From: JBBQZO01 sp038207625
Lineage (GTDB): Bacteria > Pseudomonadota > Gammaproteobacteria > Burkholderiales > Burkholderiaceae_D
DNA: 64,000 nucleotides
Reading direction: 5' to 3'
NCBI GenBank assembly: GCA_038207625.1
Contig: JBBQZO010000011.1
Span: forward strand, 1 to 64,000
Numbering within the stretch: the stretch's first letter is position 1; every line of letters begins with the position of its first letter. A program made the translations under genes and the position numbers. The notes under the pieces were generated by a model that was not told where the DNA came from, made no database searches, and saw only the letters and a list, made by a program, of their open reading frames with translations. Positions 59,301-64,000 of this stretch are shown here, piece by piece.

Positions 59301-60003
59301 GTCGAAATCCTGTCATTACAAAGAAGAGAAAGGCCATCACCGCCAGTGCATACCACTGGAAGGCGTAACCCTGGTGTTTTTCTACGCCCAGCGCAGGAGC
59401 CGGCCAGTCGCGCACCAGCGTGTCGGGCGCGCCCGCATCGTCCTGTTCGACCACGAACGGCTGCAGGCGCAAACGGCTGGCCGCGGCGAACTGCAGCGCA
59501 TCGACGTTCTGCACGATCGCGCCCGGCCTGAGCGGCGCCGGCGTACCCAGTTGCATCACGTGGCCGATGCCGTTGCGCACCACGCCGGTGATCGTCACGG
59601 TGCCCATCGGCGTGACAAAGTTGGGGATCCGGTCGCGCTGTTCCAGGCTGCGCGCCAGCCAGCCGCGCGCCACCAGCACATGCATGTCCGAATCGGCCAG
59701 CCTGAACGGCATCAGCAGATAGAAGCCGGCGTGCCCCTGATACGGGCGGTTGTCCAGGAACACCGGCCAGTCTGCCACAAACTGGCCGCGCAGGCTGACG
59801 TGGCGAAATTCGATCGCCTCGGGCGCCAGCGCACTGTTGCCCACGGCCAGCGCCGGCTGCGCCGCGCGCGCGGCCAAGGTCGCCTGCAAGGCCAGCTTCT
59901 GGTGCGCGCGCCGGTCCTGCCACTGGCCAAGGCTAATGCCCAGCGTTACCAGCAACACCGTGGCCACGAAGGGAATCCATCGAAATCGAAAGGCGATACG
60001 CAT
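59275..60003 (-). CDS. SURF1 family cytochrome oxidase assembly protein
   Basis: Inner-membrane protein needed for haem A insertion into subunit I. The 242-residue frame has two terminal membrane helices (FVATVLLVTLLGISL-like near the start, WYALAVMAFLFFVMTGF at the end), the SURF1 motif LGQWQDRRAHQKLALQ, NRPYQGHAGFYLLMPF, VARGWLARSLEQRDRIP and the end YAFQWYALAVMAF. The ATG is at the outer edge, divergent from the DUF2909 gene 36 bases away. Confidence 0.9.
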   Translation of the reverse strand: MRIAFRFRWIPFVATVLLVTLGISLGQWQDRRAHQKLALQATLAARAAQPALAVGNSALAPEAIEFRHVSLRGQFVADWPVFLDNRPYQGHAGFYLLMPFRLADSDMHVLVARGWLARSLEQRDRIPNFVTPMGTVTITGVVRNGIGHVMQLGTPAPLRPGAIVQNVDALQFAAASRLRLQPFVVEQDDAGAPDTLVRDWPAPALGVEKHQGYAFQWYALAVMAFLFFVMTGFRRGTNRATN

Positions 60004-60039
60004 TACAATGATGCCTTAACCAAAATCCTGCGGTCTATC

Positions 60040-60240
60040 ATGAAAATTCTTGTCGCCATCGCCTTCATCCTCATCATCGGCAGCCTCGGTTCGGCGCTGT
60101 TTTTTCTGATGCGTGACAAGGGCAAGAGCAATCGTACCGTGCATGCGCTGGCGCTGCGCGTGGGCTTGTCGATCACGCTGTTTCTGATGCTGCTGGGCGC
60201 CTACAAGATGGGCTGGATCGCTCCCACCGGGCTGCGCTGA
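60040..60240 (+). CDS. DUF2909 twin-transmembrane protein
   Basis: A 66-residue protein with two hydrophobic helices (ILVAIAFILIIGSLGSALFF and LRVGLSITLFLMLLGAYKMG) joined by a basic loop (MRDKGKSNRTVHALA). The DUF2909/twin transmembrane family is a regular member of betaproteobacterial cox clusters and is presumed to act in cytochrome oxidase biogenesis. It is on the opposite strand to the cox genes and ends at a bidirectional terminator. Confidence 0.85.
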   Translation: MKILVAIAFILIIGSLGSALFFLMRDKGKSNRTVHALALRVGLSITLFLMLLGAYKMGWIAPTGLR

Positions 60241-60258
60241 AACACCTTAACAGGATGG

Positions 60259-60299
60259 AAAAAAGCCGCACGCGGGTCGCTCCCGTGTGCGGCTTTTTT
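60259..60299. terminator. bidirectional intrinsic terminator between DUF2909 and coxC
   Basis: GCCGCACGCGGG and CCCGTGTGCGGC form a 12-bp stem (one G-T pair) with A and T runs on the two flanks, ending two convergent genes. Confidence 0.9.
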
Positions 60300-60325
60300 A
60301 TTGGGGAGGACGCGCCTCCCCATGC

Positions 60326-61192
60326 TTACAGCCAGTAGACGACGACGTACAGACCGAGCCAGACGACGTCGACAAAGTGCCAGTACCAGGCGGCGCCTTC
60401 GAAACCGAAGTGCTGCTCGGGCGTGAAGTGGCCCTTCATGACGCGGTACAACACCACCGACAGCATGATCGCGCCCAGCGTCACGTGGAAACCGTGGAAA
60501 CCGGTCAGCATGAAGAAGGTCGAACCGTAGATGCCGGACGTCAGTTTCAGGTTCAGCTCGCTGTAGGCGTGCATGTATTCGTAAGCCTGGAAGCCCATGA
60601 AGGTCGCGCCCAGCAAAATCGTGGCAAACAGCCAGAACGCGGTCTTGGCGCGCTGGCCCACGCGCAAGGCGTGGTGGGCGATCGTCAGCGTCACGCCGGA
60701 CGACAGCAGCAAGGCGGTGTTGATGGTCGGGATAGGAAACGGACCCATCGTCTTGAAGTCTTCCACGGTGCCGGCCGGGCTGGCGCCGCCCCAGTGGGCC
60801 GCAAAGTCAGGCCACAGCAGTTTGTGGTCCAGGTCGCCCAGCCACGGCGTGGAGATCGAACGGGCGTAGAACAATGCGCCGAAGAAGGCGCCGAAGAACA
60901 TCACTTCGGAGAAGATGAACCAGCTCATGCTCCAGCGATACGAGGTGTCGATGCGCTGGTTGTACATGCCGCTTTCGGACTCGCCGATGGCGTCGCCGAA
61001 CCAGAAATACAGCACCAGGATGGTGGCCAGAATGCCGGCCACGTTGACCATCGGGCCCCAGGCGGCGTCATTGACCCAGCCGGTCGCGCCGGCCATCGTC
61101 AGCAGCAGGGACATGCCCGCCAGCAGTGGCCATTTGGACGGACCTGGCACGAAGTAATACGGTACGGCGGCGTGTGGTGAACTCATCTTCAT
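60326..61192 (-). CDS. coxC: cytochrome c oxidase subunit III
   Basis: Seven-helix membrane subunit of the aa3-type terminal oxidase. The 288-residue protein has YYFVPGPSKWPLLAGMSLL, WFIFSEVMFFGAFFGALFYA, ALLLSSGVTLTIAHHAL, TGFHGFHVTLGAIMLSVVLY and GAAWYWHFVDVVWLGLYV at the end, the standard conserved blocks. It lies after ctaG and the DUF2970 gene in the order coxB, coxA, small protein, ctaG, DUF2970, coxC. Confidence 0.96.
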   Translation of the reverse strand: MKMSSPHAAVPYYFVPGPSKWPLLAGMSLLLTMAGATGWVNDAAWGPMVNVAGILATILVLYFWFGDAIGESESGMYNQRIDTSYRWSMSWFIFSEVMFFGAFFGALFYARSISTPWLGDLDHKLLWPDFAAHWGGASPAGTVEDFKTMGPFPIPTINTALLLSSGVTLTIAHHALRVGQRAKTAFWLFATILLGATFMGFQAYEYMHAYSELNLKLTSGIYGSTFFMLTGFHGFHVTLGAIMLSVVLYRVMKGHFTPEQHFGFEGAAWYWHFVDVVWLGLYVVVYWL

Positions 61193-61230
61193 CTCCCTAA
61201 ATCAAACTGTATTCGGTGAATTTCTATTTT

Positions 61231-61446
61231 TTACTTTGCAACCGCAAACCGGACCAGTGTCACCAGCACGCTGATGAAGATGGCCACGCCGATCAGCGCG
61301 GCGATGACCACATGAACCGGATTGAGCTGGGCCGCATCCTTTTCGTAATCGCTGCCTTTGCGGATACCGAAGAAGGACCAGAACACCGCCTTCATCGTCA
61401 TCAGAAACGACGCGTTACGCTTGCCTTCTTTTTGCAACTTGTCCAT
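61231..61446 (-). CDS. DUF2970 small membrane protein
   Basis: A 71-residue protein with one C-terminal membrane helix (HVVIAALIGVAIFISVLVTL) preceded by a basic region and the segment LMTMKAVFWSFFGIRKGSDY, typical for the DUF2970 family. Its regular place is between ctaG and coxC in betaproteobacterial oxidase clusters. It begins nine bases after the ctaG stop. Confidence 0.85.
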   Translation of the reverse strand: MDKLQKEGKRNASFLMTMKAVFWSFFGIRKGSDYEKDAAQLNPVHVVIAALIGVAIFISVLVTLVRFAVAK

Positions 61447-61454
61447 GACCGCCT

Positions 61455-62015
61455 TTACTGCTTGGCCACCTTGGAGGTGCCCTCAATCTCAAAAAACGTA
61501 TACGACAAGGTGATCGTCGTGACCTCGCGCGGCAGGCCGGGGTCGATGAAGAACACCACCGGCATTTGACGCGCTTCGTTCGGTTTCAAGGTCTGCTGCT
61601 TGAAGCAGAAGCACTCGACCTTCTTGAAGTACGGCGTGGCCGACTGCGGCGCATAGCTGGGAATGGCCTGCGCCTGCACGGTACGCGCCTGGGTGTTGAC
61701 CACTTCATACATGATCGTGGTCAGCTCGCCCGGATGCACGGTCAGACTGTTCTTCACCGGACGAAAGCGCCACGGCCCCTGCGAATTGGCGTCGAACTCG
61801 ATCGTGATGTTGCGCGTCTTGTCCACTTGCGTGTTGGCGCTGCGCACCACGGTGCCATCCTTCTGGGTCAGCACGTTAATGCCCATCACCTCGCACAACT
61901 GCTTGTACACCGGCACCAGCGCATAGCCGAAACCGAACATGGCAATCGCCACGACGATCAGCTTGCCGAGCATCTTCTTGTTCAGGCGAAGACGACCTTT
62001 GCTCTGCTCGCTCAC
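61455..62015 (-). CDS. ctaG: cytochrome c oxidase assembly protein CtaG (Cox11)
   Basis: Copper chaperone that delivers copper to CuB of subunit I. The 186-residue protein has one N-terminal membrane helix (LIVVAIAMFGFGYALVPVY), then the immunoglobulin-like domain with the metal motif VECFCFKQQTLKPNEARQMP and VVFFIDPGLPREVTTITLSY. The start is GTG, immediately after the stop of the 35-residue protein gene, whose final codons and stop (TAAGG) supply its ribosome site. Confidence 0.94.
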   Translation of the reverse strand: MSEQSKGRLRLNKKMLGKLIVVAIAMFGFGYALVPVYKQLCEVMGINVLTQKDGTVVRSANTQVDKTRNITIEFDANSQGPWRFRPVKNSLTVHPGELTTIMYEVVNTQARTVQAQAIPSYAPQSATPYFKKVECFCFKQQTLKPNEARQMPVVFFIDPGLPREVTTITLSYTFFEIEGTSKVAKQ

Positions 62016-62016
62016 C

Positions 62017-62124
62017 TTACATCAGCCAGATGCGCTTGACGAACACCGCCACGAAGAAAAACAGGGCGACGGCGCCTATCATCAGGCCAGTCTTGGCGTT
62101 ATTCGGTTTCTTTGGATCGGACAT
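62017..62124 (-). CDS. cytochrome oxidase small assembly protein (35 aa)
   Basis: A short gene easily missed: ATG at 62122-62124 (minus strand) and TAA at 62017-62019 encode 35 residues, starting MSDPKKPNNAKTGLMIGAVA. One hydrophobic helix (LMIGAVALFFFVAVFVKRIW) follows a polar N terminus. A protein of this type is a usual member between coxA and ctaG in betaproteobacteria. Its stop codon and the ctaG GTG start are one base apart, which implies coupled translation. Confidence 0.85.
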   Translation of the reverse strand: MSDPKKPNNAKTGLMIGAVALFFFVAVFVKRIWLM

Positions 62125-62177
62125 GGCGACAACTCTTACGTTCAGTCGGGGCACACCTTGGTGCGCCCCGGCCGGGA

Positions 62178-63767
62178 TTACTTGACGGTTGGCGGATGCT
62201 CAAACGTGTGGAACGGTGCCGGGCTAGGAACAGTCCACTCCAGCCCTTCTGCGCCATCCCATGGCTTGTCCAGGGCTTTCTTGCCGCCCTTGATGGTCGG
62301 CAGGATCACGAAGAACAGGAAATAGACCTGGGTCAGACCGAAACCGAAGGCGCCGATCGAGGCGATCATGTTGAAGTCGGTGAACTGCGCAGGGTAGTCG
62401 GCGTAGCGACGTGGCATACCGGCCAGACCCAGGAAGTGCATCGGGAAGAAGGTCACGTTAAACCAGACCAGCGACATCCAGAAGTGGATCTTGCCGCGCG
62501 TTTCGCTGTACATGTAACCGGTCCACTTCGGGCTCCAGTAGTAGAAGCCGGCGAACAGGGCGAACAGCGAACCGGCCACCAGCACGTAGTGGAAGTGGGC
62601 TACCACGTAGTAGGTGTCTTGCAGCTGGATGTCGATCGGCGTGACGGCCAGGATCAGACCGGTGAAACCACCCATCGTGAACACGAAGATGAAGCCGACC
62701 GCGAACAGCATCGGGGTTTCGAACGTCATCGAGCCCTTCCACATCGTGGCGACCCAGTTGAACACTTTCACGCCCGTTGGAACCGCGATCAGCATCGTGG
62801 CGTACATGAAGAACAGCTGCGACGTCACCGGCATGCCGGTGGTGAACATGTGATGGGCCCAGACGATGAACGACAGGATCGCGATCGACGCGGTGGCGTA
62901 GACCATCGATGCGTAGCCGAACAGTGGCTTGCGGGCAAACGCTGGCAGGATCTGCGAGACGATACCGAAGGCCGGCAAAATCATGATGTACACCTCTGGA
63001 TGACCGAAGAACCAGAAGATGTGTTGGTACATGACCGGGTCGCCGCCGCCGGCAGCGTTAAAGAACGAGGTGCCGAAGTGACGGTCGGTCAGGGTCATCG
63101 TGATCGCGCCGGCCAGCACTGGCATCACGGCGATCAACAGGTAGGCAGTGATCAGCCAGGTCCAGCAGAACATCGGCATCTTCATCAAGGTCATGCCGGG
63201 AGCGCGCATGTTCAGGATGGTGGTGATGATGTTGATCGAACCCATGATCGACGAGGCGCCCATCAGATGCATCGCGAAAATACCCATGTCCATGCCGATC
63301 CCCATCTGGGTCGACAGTGGCGCGTACAGCGTCCAGCCGGCGGCGGTCGCGCCGCCTGGCACCAGGAACGAGGACGCCAGCAGGATCGCTGCCGGTGGCA
63401 GCAGCCAGAACGAGAAGTTGTTCATCCGTGCGAAGGCCATGTCGGAGGCGCCGATTTGCAGCGGGATCATCCAGTTGGCGAAGCCCACGAAGGCCGGCAT
63501 GATGGCGCCGAACACCATGATCAAGCCGTGCATCGTGGTCAGCTGGTTAAAGAACTCCGGCTGGAAAAATTGCAGACCCGGTTTGAACAATTCGGTACGG
63601 ATCATCAGTGCCAGCACGCCGCCGGACATCAGCATGATGAGCGCGAACCAGAGGTACAAGGTACCGATGTCTTTGTGATTGGTGGCGAACAGCCAGCGCG
63701 ACAATCCGTGCGGATGATCGTGGGCGTGATCGTGATCGTGTGCGTGATCCATGGTGCCTGTGCTCAT
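62178..63767 (-). CDS. coxA: cytochrome c oxidase subunit I
   Basis: Catalytic subunit of the aa3-type oxidase, carrying haem a and the haem a3-CuB centre. The 529-residue, twelve-helix protein has TNHKDIGTLYLWFALIMLMS, the low-spin haem His in TTMHGLIMVFGAIMP, the CuB His-Tyr motif WFFGHPEVYIMILPAFGI, VWAHHMFTTGMPV with two CuB His residues, and VVAHFHYVLVAGSLFALF. The N terminus is His/Asp-rich (MDHAHDHDHAHDHPHG), common in this order and possibly metal binding. Confidence 0.97.
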   Translation of the reverse strand: MSTGTMDHAHDHDHAHDHPHGLSRWLFATNHKDIGTLYLWFALIMLMSGGVLALMIRTELFKPGLQFFQPEFFNQLTTMHGLIMVFGAIMPAFVGFANWMIPLQIGASDMAFARMNNFSFWLLPPAAILLASSFLVPGGATAAGWTLYAPLSTQMGIGMDMGIFAMHLMGASSIMGSINIITTILNMRAPGMTLMKMPMFCWTWLITAYLLIAVMPVLAGAITMTLTDRHFGTSFFNAAGGGDPVMYQHIFWFFGHPEVYIMILPAFGIVSQILPAFARKPLFGYASMVYATASIAILSFIVWAHHMFTTGMPVTSQLFFMYATMLIAVPTGVKVFNWVATMWKGSMTFETPMLFAVGFIFVFTMGGFTGLILAVTPIDIQLQDTYYVVAHFHYVLVAGSLFALFAGFYYWSPKWTGYMYSETRGKIHFWMSLVWFNVTFFPMHFLGLAGMPRRYADYPAQFTDFNMIASIGAFGFGLTQVYFLFFVILPTIKGGKKALDKPWDGAEGLEWTVPSPAPFHTFEHPPTVK

Positions 63768-63780
63768 ATAAAGCTCCTAA

Positions 63781-64000
63781 TTACTTGCGTGCAGCCAGAA
63801 CTTCGGCTGGTTGAACGATGTTTTCTGCGGCCTTGTTCGACCAGTTGTTGCGGGTGAAGGTAATCACCGCAGCAATATCCGAATCCGACAACGTCTTCCA
63901 GGATGGCATTTCCGACGGGAAGGCGCCGCTCTTCTTGCCGTTCAGCAGAACGTGGATCTGGTCCGCTTTCGGGCCGTTGACCACCGGGGAGCCGTCCAGT
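63781..64000 (-). CDS. coxB: cytochrome c oxidase subunit II with fused cytochrome c (C-terminal part, cut)
   Basis: Only the last 72 codons or so are present. They read GSPVVNGPKADQIHVLLNGK, then FPSEMPSWKTLSDSDIAAVI and TFTRNNWSNKAAENIVQPAE, which match the C-terminal cytochrome c domain of caa3-type subunit II, with the Met axial ligand in EMPSW. The CuA domain and the CxxCH site lie beyond the window edge. It precedes coxA by 13 bases. Confidence 0.88.
   Translation of the reverse strand, partial: LDGSPVVNGPKADQIHVLLNGKKSGAFPSEMPSWKTLSDSDIAAVITFTRNNWSNKAAENIVQPAEVLAARK

Noticed and set aside
62112..63857. 581-codon plus-strand frame opposite coxA
   Set aside because: Antisense shadow of the oxidase subunit I gene, with a His/Gln/Glu-rich, motif-free sequence.

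Overview
The window is a GC-rich chromosomal segment of a betaproteobacterium, most likely an Oxalobacteraceae member of the Massilia/Telluria/Duganella type. The inference rests on the complete Burkholderiales-style dcw cluster, the ftsY-ftsE-ftsX-rpoH order, a cox cluster with ctaG, SURF1, ctaA, ctaB and SCO, and two PEP-CTERM proteins. No rRNA or tRNA was seen; species was not assigned.

Layout. 1-16190 (minus) is the division and cell wall (dcw) cluster read from mraZ to the start of ftsZ: mraZ, rsmH, ftsL, ftsI, murE, murF, mraY, murD, ftsW, murG, murC, ddlB, ftsQ, ftsA, ftsZ. Most genes overlap by 1-4 bases, and four 10-bp-spaced MraZ-type boxes lie ahead of mraZ. 16613-21322 (plus) is accessory: an orphan Lon-like AAA ATPase, an acetyltransferase, an alpha/beta hydrolase, a truncated histidine phosphatase and small DUF proteins. 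21352-22026 (minus) encodes a stand-alone protein with the LSGC...His signature of CNF1/BLF1-type glutamine deamidase toxins, the most unexpected gene here. A di-haem peroxidase follows.

23400-29280 (minus) looks like a phosphorus-scavenging locus: a phosphoesterase, a TonB-dependent receptor and a Tat-exported HAD phosphatase. Both promoters carry PHO-box-like 11-bp repeats placed correctly against a -10 element. glpK, rnpB (RNase P RNA), a ThDP enzyme and a chemoreceptor come next, then a decayed VapBC toxin-antitoxin pair.

36432-42236 (plus) holds a SIMPL protein, ftsY-ftsE-ftsX, rpoH behind a CIRCE (HrcA) operator, and a lipoprotein. 42277-44959 (minus) is a GntR-ABC transporter operon with a palindromic operator. 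45783-48912 (minus) is a tellurite/stress-type module (DUF475, TerD, AIM24, TerD) with a divergent LysR regulator. 50139-55912 mixes two PEP-CTERM proteins (one TLDc-like), a CBS-domain membrane protein, a response regulator and an AI-2E-family permease. 56020-64000 (minus) is the aa3-type cytochrome c oxidase and haem A assembly cluster, including a 35-residue membrane protein. Only ftsZ and coxB are cut by the window edges.
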